The notes under the pieces are model-generated. The model saw only the letters and a list, made by a program, of their open reading frames with translations, had not been told where the DNA came from and did no database searches. A program made the position numbers and the translations under genes. A DNA stretch of 64,000 nucleotides from positions 1-64,000 of the forward strand of contig JAVIYP010000002.1 of the NCBI GenBank assembly GCA_031323845.1, in the 5' to 3' direction. This stretch comes from PUPG01 sp031323845 (GTDB lineage: Bacteria; Bacteroidota; Bacteroidia; Bacteroidales; UBA7960). How positions within the stretch are numbered: position 1 is the stretch's first letter; every line of letters starts with the position of its first letter. Positions 45,520 to 54,481 of the stretch are shown in pieces.

Positions 45520-47547
45520 TTACATGAATTTTTCTTTAAACACTTTTTCCAGTGCATACATTTCGTCCCTGTACCTCGCCGCTTCGATAAAATCAAGCTC
45601 TTTGGCGGCTTTTTCCATTTGTCTGCGGCTTTGGTTTATTGCTTTGCGCAGTTGATCCCTGCTCATGTACTGCACCACAGGGTCTGCGGCAATATCAACG
45701 AATTCTTTCTCCCGGTAAACTTTTGGCTTACCCGGCCTGTCCACAACACTGGTCTGGCCATGAATGGCTTCAACCGATTTCATGATCTGTGCCGGGGTGA
45801 TGTTGTGCTCCTCGTTGTACTTCAGCTGCTTTTCTCTTTTTCTGTTGGTTTCGTCTATGGCAGCCTGCATAGATCTGGTGATGCGGTCAGCATACATGAT
45901 CACCTTGCTGTTGATGTTTCTGGCTGCCCTGCCTGCAGTTTGTATCAGCGATCTTTCTGAACGAAGAAAGCCTTCATTGTCAGCATCCAGAATGGCTACC
46001 AGCGATACCTCCGGCAGATCCAGACCCTCACGGAGCAAGTTTACACCGATCAGCACATCAAAATTGCCAAGCCTTAAATCCCGGAGAATCTCAACCCTTT
46101 CAAGTGTGTCTACCTCAGAATGAATATACTGACACCTTATGCCGGCTTTGGCCAGGTATTTTGTCAGTTCTTCCGCCATTCGTTTTGTCAGCGTGGTAAC
46201 CAGCACCCGTTCCGTGGCCATGGTTCTTTGGTTGATTTCTTCGAGCAGGTCATCCACCTGATTGATGACGGGCCTGACCTCAATGGGAGGTTCAAGCAGG
46301 CCTGTTGGCCTGATCAGCTGTTCCACAACCACACCTTCGCTTTGTTTTAACTCATAATCTGCAGGTGTTGCGCTGATAAAGATCACCTGGTTCATCAGCG
46401 ATTCGAACTCGGCAAACTTAAGAGGTCTGTTGTCCAGGGCGGCAGGAAGGCGGAAACCATAGTCTACGAGGTTCTTTTTCCTTGAGAAATCACCTCCATA
46501 CATTGCGTGGACCTGGGATATGGTAACATGGCTTTCATCAACAACCATAAGATAGTCCTCAGGAAAATAATCCAGCAGGCAGAAAGGCCTGGAACCCGGT
46601 TTGCGGCCATCAAAGTATCTCGAGTAGTTCTCTATACCGGGGCAATAACCCAGTTCGCGCATCATTTCCATGTCGTAGTTGACGCGGTCTTCCAGCCTGC
46701 TTGCTTCCATCTCTTTACCCTGGTTGCGAAGAAAAGCTGATTGCTCCACAAGATCATCCTGGATTTCCCTGATGGCGGCATTCATGCGCTCCTGAGAGGT
46801 CACAAAAATATTGGCGGGATAAATGGTAAGGTGATTGTAACGTTCAAAGGTCTTTCCGCTTTGCGGATTAAATGATTCAAGGCTTTCAATTTCATCACCC
46901 CAGAACGTGATGCGGTAGCCCACGTCGGCATAGGCCGGAAACACATCAACCGTGTCGCCCTGTACCCTGAACGTGCCTCTTTTGAATTCAAGCCCTGAGC
47001 GGCTGTACAGACTGCCTACCAGGCGGTGTAACAGCTTATTGCGGCTGACCACCAGTCCTTCCGCAAGCTGTATGATGTTTTCATGGAAATCATCCGGGTT
47101 ACCGATGCCGTAAATACAGGAAACAGAGCTCACCACGATGACGTCCCTGCGGCCCGACAACAAAGCACTTGAGGCGCTTAACCTGAGTTTTTCGATTTCA
47201 TCATTGACAGACAGATCCTTCTCAATATAGGTGTTGGTGGTAGGTAAGTAAGCTTCGGGCTGATAATAGTCGTAATAGGAAACGAAATACTCAACGGCGT
47301 TTTCAGGAAAAAAACTTTTAAACTCACCATACAGCTGGGCAGCCAGGGTTTTGTTGTGGCTCAGCACGAGTGTTGGCCGCTGCACCTGTTCAATGACGTT
47401 GGCCACGGTAAACGTTTTTCCTGAACCGGTAACACCAAGCAGCGTCTGGAAGGGAACGCCGTCTTTGATCCCGCGTGTAAGCTGTTCAATGGCATCCGGC
47501 TGGTCGCCGGTAGGGGTGAAGTCGGATATAAGCTTAAACAGAGCCAT
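45520..47547 (-). CDS. uvrB: Excinuclease ABC subunit UvrB
   Basis: The protein has 675 residues, the usual UvrB length. Walker A is GVTGSGKT near residue 40, the beta-hairpin region is YYDYYQPEAY, and the C-terminal UVR motif is present. It verifies damage and positions UvrC in nucleotide excision repair. It lies between the rhomboid genes and the oxoamine synthase gene. Confidence 0.97.
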   Translation of the reverse strand: MALFKLISDFTPTGDQPDAIEQLTRGIKDGVPFQTLLGVTGSGKTFTVANVIEQVQRPTLVLSHNKTLAAQLYGEFKSFFPENAVEYFVSYYDYYQPEAYLPTTNTYIEKDLSVNDEIEKLRLSASSALLSGRRDVIVVSSVSCIYGIGNPDDFHENIIQLAEGLVVSRNKLLHRLVGSLYSRSGLEFKRGTFRVQGDTVDVFPAYADVGYRITFWGDEIESLESFNPQSGKTFERYNHLTIYPANIFVTSQERMNAAIREIQDDLVEQSAFLRNQGKEMEASRLEDRVNYDMEMMRELGYCPGIENYSRYFDGRKPGSRPFCLLDYFPEDYLMVVDESHVTISQVHAMYGGDFSRKKNLVDYGFRLPAALDNRPLKFAEFESLMNQVIFISATPADYELKQSEGVVVEQLIRPTGLLEPPIEVRPVINQVDDLLEEINQRTMATERVLVTTLTKRMAEELTKYLAKAGIRCQYIHSEVDTLERVEILRDLRLGNFDVLIGVNLLREGLDLPEVSLVAILDADNEGFLRSERSLIQTAGRAARNINSKVIMYADRITRSMQAAIDETNRKREKQLKYNEEHNITPAQIMKSVEAIHGQTSVVDRPGKPKVYREKEFVDIAADPVVQYMSRDQLRKAINQSRRQMEKAAKELDFIEAARYRDEMYALEKVFKEKFM

Positions 47548-47615
47548 ACAATGATTCCCTGATAACTAATTCGGAACAGCAGCCGGGACAAACCGGGAAT
47601 GCCCTCGGTGGCCGG

Positions 47616-48509
47616 TTATTTGTTACCTGCTTTAAACAGTAATTCTTTTTCTTCTTTGGTGAGGCTTTCATAACCGCTTTTTGAGATTTTGTCAAGGATA
47701 ATGTCAATCTTTTCCTGTTTTTCGGCCCGTTGCCTGTTGTATTCAACATCATCAACAGGTCTTTCACGGGTGTATTCCACCCTGAAGCGGGGCTTTTTGC
47801 TGAATAATCTTGTGATTTTTCCAAGATAAAAAGAAAGCACAAGCGCAGGGTCTTTACCTTTAATCAGCAACCTGGCATAAATGTATCCCCAGAGGGCGCC
47901 CCCAAGGTGAGCGAGGTGTCCTCCCGGATTGCCCTTGTCAATGCTCAGGACATCAAGAACAACAAAAAAGATGGCAATATACTTGAGTTTAATCCTTCCG
48001 AAAAGCAGCAAAGGAAGATGATAGTTTGGCATATAGGCGGCTACGGCGATAAAAATGGCCAGTACTGATGCGGATGCACCGATGGCAACGGAATAGGCCA
48101 CAACTTCACTGAATGCAGGAAAAACATTAAAAGAAACGATGTAGAAAAGGGCTCCCGTCAGTCCGCCCAGCAGATAAGTCACCGTTAAGCGATCGGCCCC
48201 GATAAAGTCGGTAAACAGCCTGCCGCCGACATACAGCACGATCATATTGAAGAGTATGTGCAGAAAGTCGAAGTGGAGAAACATATAGCTGATCAGCGTC
48301 CATGGCCGGTGAAGAACGACATGGATGTTGCTGGACACCCCGAGCCATTCACTCATAATGCGGCCCGTATTGTCAACATTCCAAAGATAAAAAATGACCC
48401 TGATCAGGCTCAGAACAATGAATATCAGAACGTTTATTCCTATAAGCCTGGACAGCACGCTGCCGCGTGAAAAAAAGGTTCTTATTTCGTGCAAAAAAGA
48501 GTTTTGCAT
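47616..48509 (-). CDS. Rhomboid intramembrane serine protease 1
   Basis: The protein has 297 residues with six or seven membrane segments. The catalytic serine is likely in IGASASVLA, where the second glycine of the usual GxSG is Ala, and the histidine in AHLGGALWG. It cleaves membrane proteins within the bilayer. The C-terminal cytoplasmic tail (about 225-297) is charged. Directly downstream of a second rhomboid gene (24 bp). Confidence 0.86.
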   Translation of the reverse strand: MQNSFLHEIRTFFSRGSVLSRLIGINVLIFIVLSLIRVIFYLWNVDNTGRIMSEWLGVSSNIHVVLHRPWTLISYMFLHFDFLHILFNMIVLYVGGRLFTDFIGADRLTVTYLLGGLTGALFYIVSFNVFPAFSEVVAYSVAIGASASVLAIFIAVAAYMPNYHLPLLLFGRIKLKYIAIFFVVLDVLSIDKGNPGGHLAHLGGALWGYIYARLLIKGKDPALVLSFYLGKITRLFSKKPRFRVEYTRERPVDDVEYNRQRAEKQEKIDIILDKISKSGYESLTKEEKELLFKAGNK

Positions 48510-48533
48510 AGCCGGAATATTAGGAACAGGGAG

Positions 48534-49283
48534 TTAGTAATAGATCATTCTCCTGCGTCGCCAGTATCTGATGAGCAGAAATCCGAACAGCATTCCGCCA
48601 AGATGCGCAAAATGGGCGATGTTGCCGTCAGAGGTAATACCGAAATAGAGTTCTAGCGCGCCGTAACCCATAACAAAGTATTTTGCTTTCACCGGTATGG
48701 CGAAGAAAAGATAGATGTAACTGTTTGGAAAAAACATGCCAAAGGCAAGCAGGATGCCAAAAACTGCGCCTGAGGCCCCAACGGTCGGAATGAAGTATCT
48801 GCTCAGGTAGGCAATCATAGTGCTTTCAGATGCCCCCTGGATGATCCTGTAGCTGCCAGTGTTTATATAATGTTTGAGATCTGCTGCACTGTAGCCGGCT
48901 GCCAGAAGCTCCGACCGTAAGCTGAGCGCCTCCAGGTAGTTGACGCCGAGGTGCAGGAAGGCAGCACCAAAACCGGTTATCAGGTAGTAGATAAGAAAGC
49001 GCCTGGAGCCCATAAGGTTTTCAATAGCCGAGCCAAACATCCACAAGGCAAACATGTTGAAGAAGATATGCGAGAAGTTCGCATGCATAAACATGTGGCT
49101 AACAAACTGGTAAGGCTCAAAATCGGGCGAACCCGGCATGTGCAAACCCAGTACCTTGATCAGGTTGATCTGAAACGCCCCTCCCAGCGATAAGGTTGCA
49201 AGGAAAAACAACCCATTGATTATGAGAAGGTTTTTAACAACCAATGGCATTAAATTAAAGCCTCCGACTCTATATTGCATCAT
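48534..49283 (-). CDS. Rhomboid intramembrane serine protease 2
   Basis: The protein has 249 residues with six membrane segments. The catalytic serine is in GASGAVFG (canonical GxSG) and the histidine in AHFAHLGGM. It has its own -7 box (49364-49371). The adjacent paralog suggests gene duplication with divergence. Substrates are unknown. Confidence 0.9.
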   Translation of the reverse strand: MMQYRVGGFNLMPLVVKNLLIINGLFFLATLSLGGAFQINLIKVLGLHMPGSPDFEPYQFVSHMFMHANFSHIFFNMFALWMFGSAIENLMGSRRFLIYYLITGFGAAFLHLGVNYLEALSLRSELLAAGYSAADLKHYINTGSYRIIQGASESTMIAYLSRYFIPTVGASGAVFGILLAFGMFFPNSYIYLFFAIPVKAKYFVMGYGALELYFGITSDGNIAHFAHLGGMLFGFLLIRYWRRRRMIYY

Positions 49284-49363
49284 AATTAAACCATTTACAA
49301 GTAAACGAACAGTTGTTGCTGAAAAAAGTTTAGCCGTCCACCGGACTGGCTATAACGGCTGGA

Positions 49364-49371
49364 CAAAAATA
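49364..49371 (-). promoter_or_regulatory. -7 promoter box for the rhomboid-uvrB-oxoamine synthase run
   Basis: The reverse strand reads TATTTTTG, an exact TAnnTTTG match 81 bp upstream of the rhomboid 2 ATG. Confidence 0.45.
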
Positions 49372-49382
49372 CGATTAAAAAC

Positions 49383-51230
49383 TTACTTGAATCGTGCCGC
49401 TAATTCCTCATTGGAAATAATGCTCAGAATGGTTTTACCTGCCGGAGACTGCTGAGGCATCTTGCAGGCGAATAAGCTGTCGGCAATGGAAGCCATTTCT
49501 TCCTGGGTCAGCATCTTGCCCGGCTTGATGGCCAGCTTCCGGGCCATAGACCGCAACACATTAGTGCGTGAATCGGCTTTCAGTTCAAGACGGTTTTTCT
49601 GATATTGCTCTATGACGCCTTCGATAACCTCCTGCAGCGAATCATCTTCCGTTAAATCGACCGGAATGGCATCAATAACAAAATGATTAGCACTTAACTC
49701 ATTTATGCTGAATCCAATGCCCTTGATATCTTCAATTATTTCTTTAAGTATTTCGGATTCATGCTCATTGAGTCGTACGTTTTCGGGAAAGAGCAGTTGT
49801 TGTGAAGCCATATGGCGGTTTTCGAAAAGAATGGTGTACTTTTCAAACAGGATCCTTTCATGAGCTCTTTGCTGGTCAATGATCATCAACCCGGATTTTA
49901 CCGGGGTAAGGATGTACTGATTATGCAGCTGAAAAAACTTTTTCTCGCCATTGTCCTGCAGCGATTCATTCCAGTCGGGACTGATAATTACTTGTTTCCC
50001 TGATGCTTCCTCTTTTATTGGGGGAAGGTCAGCATCGGTTGGGAATAGTTTTTCCCATTGTTTTGGATTGATGCGGCTGCTAAGATCGCCAAAAGGTTGT
50101 CCGGTGCTTTTTTCCCGGCCCTGGTTAAAGGGATTGAAATCCGGATTGATTTGTATGGAAGGCGAGGACGGTTTCCGGTATTTTTGGGTTTCAGGAATAT
50201 CAAAGGAGTTTTCCCTGTCAAAGTCCAGGCTGGGTGTGGCGTTATGGCTTGCCAGTGCCATTTTTACAGCCGACCTTACCACCTGGTATATATACCTTTC
50301 GTCCTGGAATTTAATTTCTGTTTTTGTAGGATGAACGTTCACATCAATTTGTTCGGGCGATGTTTCAAGAAAAAGGAAAAAGCTGGGGAATGCATCTTCG
50401 GGAATCAGGTCATGAAACGCTTGTTCCACGGCATGATTCAGATAGGCTGAACGGATATAGCGTTTGTTGACGAACAGAAATTGCTCGCCCCGTACTTTTC
50501 TGGCGTACTGGGGTTTGCCCACAAAGCCGTCAATCCTTACCAGTTGCGTTTCTTCGGAAACCGGTATCAGTCGCTGGTTATAATTGCTCCCAAAAAGATG
50601 GATGAGGCGTTGTTTGGCATTTCCCTTGTTTAGCTGGTGGGTTAGCTGGTTGTTTTGGTAAAACTGAAAGGCGATGTCAGGGTAGGCAATGGCAAGTCTT
50701 TGAAATTCAGTCAGAATATGCCTTTTCTCAATATTGTCGGATTTCAAAAAATTCCTTCTGGCAGGAGTGTTGAAAAACAGGTTTTTAACGGCTACTGATG
50801 TTCCTTTGGTGCAGTTACAGGGGGATTGTGAGATAAGCCGTGCAGCTTCCATAACCACTTCACTGCCCAGCTGTTCATCAACGGTGCGGGTTTTTAGTTC
50901 AACCTTGGCAATTGCAGCGATGGATGCCAGTGCCTCACCTCTGAAACCCATGGTGCGAATGGCAAACAGGTCGCTTGCCTGTTCAATTTTTGAGGTTGCA
51001 TGTCTTTCGAAACAGAGCCTGGCATCGGTTTCCGACATTCCTTTACCGTCATCAACCACCTGGATCAGGGTTTTGCCGGCATCCTTAATGATCAGCTGGA
51101 TGTTCTGCGCACCTGCATCAACCGCATTTTCAAGCAGCTCCTTAACTGCCGAAGCCGGTCGTTGTATCACTTCTCCCGCTGCAATCTGATTGGCAACGGC
51201 ATCAGGTAAAAGTTTAATTACATCTGTCAT
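49383..51230 (-). CDS. mutL: DNA mismatch repair protein MutL
   Basis: The protein has 615 residues. The N-terminal GHL ATPase has NAVDAGA, DDGKGM and GFRGEAL; the C-terminal dimerisation domain begins near residue 420. The endonuclease-type motif normally written DQHAxxE appears as IDQQRAHERILFE, with the His replaced. It couples MutS recognition to strand removal. Its start codon lies 32 bp downstream of the small membrane protein gene on the same strand. Confidence 0.96.
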   Translation of the reverse strand: MTDVIKLLPDAVANQIAAGEVIQRPASAVKELLENAVDAGAQNIQLIIKDAGKTLIQVVDDGKGMSETDARLCFERHATSKIEQASDLFAIRTMGFRGEALASIAAIAKVELKTRTVDEQLGSEVVMEAARLISQSPCNCTKGTSVAVKNLFFNTPARRNFLKSDNIEKRHILTEFQRLAIAYPDIAFQFYQNNQLTHQLNKGNAKQRLIHLFGSNYNQRLIPVSEETQLVRIDGFVGKPQYARKVRGEQFLFVNKRYIRSAYLNHAVEQAFHDLIPEDAFPSFFLFLETSPEQIDVNVHPTKTEIKFQDERYIYQVVRSAVKMALASHNATPSLDFDRENSFDIPETQKYRKPSSPSIQINPDFNPFNQGREKSTGQPFGDLSSRINPKQWEKLFPTDADLPPIKEEASGKQVIISPDWNESLQDNGEKKFFQLHNQYILTPVKSGLMIIDQQRAHERILFEKYTILFENRHMASQQLLFPENVRLNEHESEILKEIIEDIKGIGFSINELSANHFVIDAIPVDLTEDDSLQEVIEGVIEQYQKNRLELKADSRTNVLRSMARKLAIKPGKMLTQEEMASIADSLFACKMPQQSPAGKTILSIISNEELAARFK

Positions 51231-51262
51231 AGCCTTGCTCTAAACCCTTAACATCCTCACGT

Positions 51263-51529
51263 TCACAAATAAAAAATCAGGTACAGCAACATAAACATCA
51301 CAACAAGGATGATGATAAGCCTTTGGTTTGAGGCTTTCCTGCTTCTCGCGCCTGCAGTGCGCTTCCAACGTAAATTCAGCCTGTCTCGTAATGCGCTGGC
51401 GTAGTGTTCCGGATCATCATCACTGATGGTTTTTTCGCGCTCCTCTCTTTCTTCTTTCTTCTTATCGTAATATACCGGACGATAATTAAACTTTTTGTTT
51501 TTCGGTATTTTGAAAAATGTGAGTGCCAT
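51263..51529 (-). CDS. Small C-terminally anchored membrane protein
   Basis: The protein has 88 residues: a charged N-terminal part (many Lys/Glu, about 1-65) and a single C-terminal membrane segment (about 70-88, IIILVVMFMLLYLIFYL). It resembles short conserved Bacteroidota proteins of unknown function. It is probably co-transcribed with mutL and has a good -7 box upstream. Confidence 0.65.
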   Translation of the reverse strand: MALTFFKIPKNKKFNYRPVYYDKKKEEREEREKTISDDDPEHYASALRDRLNLRWKRTAGARSRKASNQRLIIILVVMFMLLYLIFYL

Positions 51530-51559
51530 GGGAAAAAGTGATTGTGTGTGCCTCTTCCT

Positions 51560-51568
51560 GCAAAATTA
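51560..51568 (-). promoter_or_regulatory. Promoter for the small membrane protein-mutL operon
   Basis: The reverse strand reads TAATTTTGC, an exact -7 match 31 bp upstream of the ATG at 51529, with TTGG (one mismatch to TTTG) 19 bp further upstream. Confidence 0.55.
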
Positions 51569-51597
51569 CTCAATATCTGCCGAAATGCCAAGCATCG

Positions 51598-51627
51598 AAA
51601 AAACCCTTTCCCGCTGAGGAAAGGGTT
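51598..51627 (-). terminator. Rho-independent terminator after the DUF6580-like gene
   Basis: AACCCTTTCC (51602-51611) pairs perfectly with GGAAAGGGTT (51618-51627) around a 6-base loop. On the reverse strand the stem is followed by a T run (A run 51598-51603), right after the stop of the leftward membrane protein gene. Confidence 0.9.
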
Positions 51628-51654
51628 CGTTTAAGGTACTATAAGACAATGTTT

Positions 51655-52179
51655 TCAGGCAGTTTTCAGCGAAGGCACCCATTGTTGTACGAGATAGAAG
51701 CCTCCGAAAAAGACGGTGTTGTAAAACAGGTCGCCCAGTAAGCTTGTGTGAAAAAATGGGATGGCCATGGTATAAGACGTCATCAGTCCCTGGAATGTGT
51801 TGGGATAGACCGGTACGGCTAACCATACGGCGGCATTGGTAATCAGAAAAAACAACACTGACCCTGCTATTGATCCGCCCAGAATATAGGGTATCCTGAT
51901 GTTGTTACGCATCAGGGTGCCGAGCAATACGACCAGGGCAAAACTCAGGTATACGGGTAGCATCAGGTGGTGGAAACCGAGGAACAGATCGCTGATAAAC
52001 AAGGCGGCCAGTGGTATGAGAAAGGCTGACAGGCGTTTGCCAAAATGTGCACCACCAAACAAGGCTGCTGCTGCAACAGGAGTAAAATTAGGATAATGAG
52101 GCACAAGCCGCATCAGTGCTGCAAAAATGATAATGCCTGTAATGACCAATAGTCTGGGTGTGATCCATTTCCAGTTCAT
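51655..52179 (-). CDS. DUF6580-like / ECF-transporter S-component-like membrane protein
   Basis: 174 residues from the ATG at 52179, with about five membrane segments (AALMRLVPHYPNFTPVAAAAL, ALFISDLFLGFHH). It resembles DUF6580 proteins, which are related to substrate-binding S-components of ECF vitamin transporters. No ECF ATPase is nearby and I cannot name a substrate. It has its own -7 box (52212-52220) and a strong terminator. Confidence 0.78.
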   Translation of the reverse strand: MNWKWITPRLLVITGIIIFAALMRLVPHYPNFTPVAAAALFGGAHFGKRLSAFLIPLAALFISDLFLGFHHLMLPVYLSFALVVLLGTLMRNNIRIPYILGGSIAGSVLFFLITNAAVWLAVPVYPNTFQGLMTSYTMAIPFFHTSLLGDLFYNTVFFGGFYLVQQWVPSLKTA

Positions 52180-52211
52180 AATGTTGGTATTAATGAGTTG
52201 AAGATTGTTAG

Positions 52212-52220
52212 GCAAAAGTA
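52212..52220 (-). promoter_or_regulatory. -7 promoter box for the DUF6580-like gene
   Basis: The reverse strand reads TACTTTTGC, an exact match to the -7 element, about 33 bp upstream of the ATG at 52179. It argues against the longer ORF starting at 52290. Confidence 0.5.
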
Positions 52221-52398
52221 TAAAATCCTTTTTACTTATAACATCCGTGTCTGAAAAATGTTTTGCACCGGCTGTGTTCTCACGGACCATGAGCTTCCAT
52301 CAAAAAATAAGAAAAAAGAAGCTGCCTGTTTTTAAACCTTTTGGGTTACCGGCTATCAAACGAGTGAAAACAAATTATTCACATCTTAATCATACCTT

Positions 52399-52920
52399 AT
52401 GAAAACCAGGAATATTTTAGCAGCTTTTTTTGTGCTTACCATGATGTTCTCGTTTGAATCCATGGCTCAGCGTGGTGGTCGGTTTACGTCCCCTTCAAAC
52501 CAACCGAGGTTCAACGAACGCCCTGCCGGCAGATTTGAAGCTCAGGCAGGACCCAGAACAGAATATTGCTATCTGGCTCTGGAATTATCGGAAGAGCAGC
52601 TGGCTTCATTCCGTGAGCTTCGTCTTGCTCATGCGGAGAAACGGACATCTCACCAGGCCAGGATGGATGAGTTGCGCAGCCGTAAACGCACTTTGATGCT
52701 GCAAGCCGAGCCTGACCGCGCTGCTATCAACACTATTATTGATGAAATGACCAACCTTCAGAATGCCAAGATGAAAGAGCGGGTAAACCACAGGCAGGCC
52801 ATTAGAAGCATGCTCACCGATGATCAGCGGATAATGTTTGACAGCCGTCAGATGTATCGCCAGGGTGGGCGGGGTCAATCCGGCGGGCCTCATGGAAGAC
52901 CAGGCATGCGGCGGTGGTAA
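52399..52920 (+). CDS. Spy/CpxP-like periplasmic protein
   Basis: The protein has 173 residues. A signal peptide (about residues 1-23) is followed by an Arg/Pro/Gly-rich segment, a helical domain with LELSEEQLASFRELRLAH and a second LTDDQRIMFDS repeat, and a Gly/Arg-rich tail. This matches the LTxxQ family, periplasmic chaperones induced by envelope or metal stress. It has a strong terminator downstream that overlaps the neighbouring gene. Confidence 0.78.
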   Translation: MKTRNILAAFFVLTMMFSFESMAQRGGRFTSPSNQPRFNERPAGRFEAQAGPRTEYCYLALELSEEQLASFRELRLAHAEKRTSHQARMDELRSRKRTLMLQAEPDRAAINTIIDEMTNLQNAKMKERVNHRQAIRSMLTDDQRIMFDSRQMYRQGGRGQSGGPHGRPGMRRW

Positions 52921-52934
52921 ACTTATTGTTTTAG

Positions 52935-54428
52935 TTAATTCAAACCTGCCCGGTAAAGTTCGTCAGCTTTGCCGGGTTTTTTTGTAAACCTGCTCACGAC
53001 AATGCTTACGATGAGTGCAGCGGTAAAACCGGGGATCAGCTCATAGATAAATCCGGCCAGCAAGGGTATTCTTGTCCACACGATCACCGTGACAGCTCCG
53101 GTGATCATCCCCGCGATGATGCCTGTCCTGCTGCTTCCTTTCCAGAACAACGCCAGGATGGAGGCCGGCCCGAATGCGGCACCCAAACCTGCCCAGGCAA
53201 AGAGCACAAGCCAGAACACCAGCTTTTCGGCCACCAAACCAAGAAGGAGTGCCAGAAGCACCAGGAGAACCACAAACACCCGGCTTAACATCACCAGTTT
53301 TTTCTGAGGCACTTCCTGCTTCTTGTGCAACAGCTTTTCGTAAATGTCCCTGACCAGGGCGGACGCAGCCACAAGCAGCTGGCTGTCGGCCGTTGACATA
53401 ATGGCGGCAAATATACTGGCGATGATGATCCCGAACATAATGGGATGAAGAAGTTGTCCGGCCAGCAGAGGATAAAGGTTCTCCGGGTCACCTCCGGGAA
53501 GCAGGCTTGCATCATGGAAATACAACCTGCCGGCCATGCCGGTGATTATTGCACCGGCTCCCATAAGTACATTGGCCGCCGTGCCTACCAGGGCCACCAT
53601 TTTTAACCTTGCTGCATTTTTTATGGACATATACCTGGCAATGATATGCGGATTACCGGGTGACCCAAGGCCGATGCCAAGAAATCCTATGAGAACCCCC
53701 GCGGAAAGGGCCAGAGGATTGAAGAAGCTACCCTGATCCAGGCTGCCGGCTAACGCATAAAACTCACTGAATCCGCCAAGGCCGCTGATTGCAATGACAG
53801 GCAGAACAAGAAGGGCAATAATCATAAATAAGCCCTGAATGGTATCGGTAAGGCTTACAGCCAGAAATCCGCCGATCATGGTATAGAACAATACAATTAC
53901 CGTAGTAAGTAAAATTCCCTGCGTCTCCGTCAGGTTGAAACTTGACTGAAAAGCTTTGCCGCCGGCGACAAACTGTGCCGATACGTAAGCGATCATAAAA
54001 ATGATTATGATACTGACCACCACCGCCCTCAGTCTTCCGTTGTGATCTCCGAAACGTTCGGCAAAAAAGTCGGGCAGGGTTATGCAATCGTACCTTTCGC
54101 TGAAGCGCCGGATGCGCGGGGCATAAAAGAAAAAGAGAAAAAATTCAACAAGCGTGTACCCCAGAACAGCCCAAACCGCAGAAAACCCAATGGTAAATGA
54201 CATGCCCGTAACGCCAAGCAGAAGCCAGGCACTCCGGCCGCTGACCACAGCCGAAAGCGCTACGACAAGCATGCTCATTTTGCGGCCGCCAATAAAAAAA
54301 TTGGAAATGCCTTTTGACGAAAACCTGGCCGCATAAATCCCGATGGCAATGATCATAACCAGATAAGCTATAAAAGACCATACGGCAATATGATCAACGT
54401 CGAGTATCAGGTTTTGAATTTCATCCAT
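52935..54428 (-). CDS. Sodium:solute symporter (SSF family, PutP-like)
   Basis: The protein has 497 residues with about 13 membrane segments. The family segments GRKMSMLVVALSAVVSGRSAW, LGYTLVEF, and the later NPHIIARYMSIK match PutP-type sodium/proline symporters. It imports a solute with sodium. The exact substrate cannot be assigned. Its 3' end overlaps the terminator of the opposing gene. Confidence 0.9.
   Translation of the reverse strand: MDEIQNLILDVDHIAVWSFIAYLVMIIAIGIYAARFSSKGISNFFIGGRKMSMLVVALSAVVSGRSAWLLLGVTGMSFTIGFSAVWAVLGYTLVEFFLFFFYAPRIRRFSERYDCITLPDFFAERFGDHNGRLRAVVVSIIIIFMIAYVSAQFVAGGKAFQSSFNLTETQGILLTTVIVLFYTMIGGFLAVSLTDTIQGLFMIIALLVLPVIAISGLGGFSEFYALAGSLDQGSFFNPLALSAGVLIGFLGIGLGSPGNPHIIARYMSIKNAARLKMVALVGTAANVLMGAGAIITGMAGRLYFHDASLLPGGDPENLYPLLAGQLLHPIMFGIIIASIFAAIMSTADSQLLVAASALVRDIYEKLLHKKQEVPQKKLVMLSRVFVVLLVLLALLLGLVAEKLVFWLVLFAWAGLGAAFGPASILALFWKGSSRTGIIAGMITGAVTVIVWTRIPLLAGFIYELIPGFTAALIVSIVVSRFTKKPGKADELYRAGLN
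52949..52983 (+). terminator. Rho-independent terminator for the Spy-like gene, inside the end of the symporter gene
   Basis: CCCGGTAAAG (52949-52958) pairs with CTTTGCCGGG (52967-52976), with one wobble pair, followed by seven T. These bases also encode the C-terminal residues of the SSF symporter on the other strand. Confidence 0.85.
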
Positions 54429-54456
54429 AAGAATCTTACATTAACCGGCTCGTCGT

Positions 54457-54465
54457 GCAAAGTAA
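54457..54465 (-). promoter_or_regulatory. Weak -7 box for the SSF symporter gene
   Basis: The reverse strand reads TTACTTTGC, one mismatch from TAnnTTTGC, about 28 bp upstream of the ATG at 54428. Confidence 0.3.
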
Positions 54466-54481
54466 ATAAATATGGAGTTTA

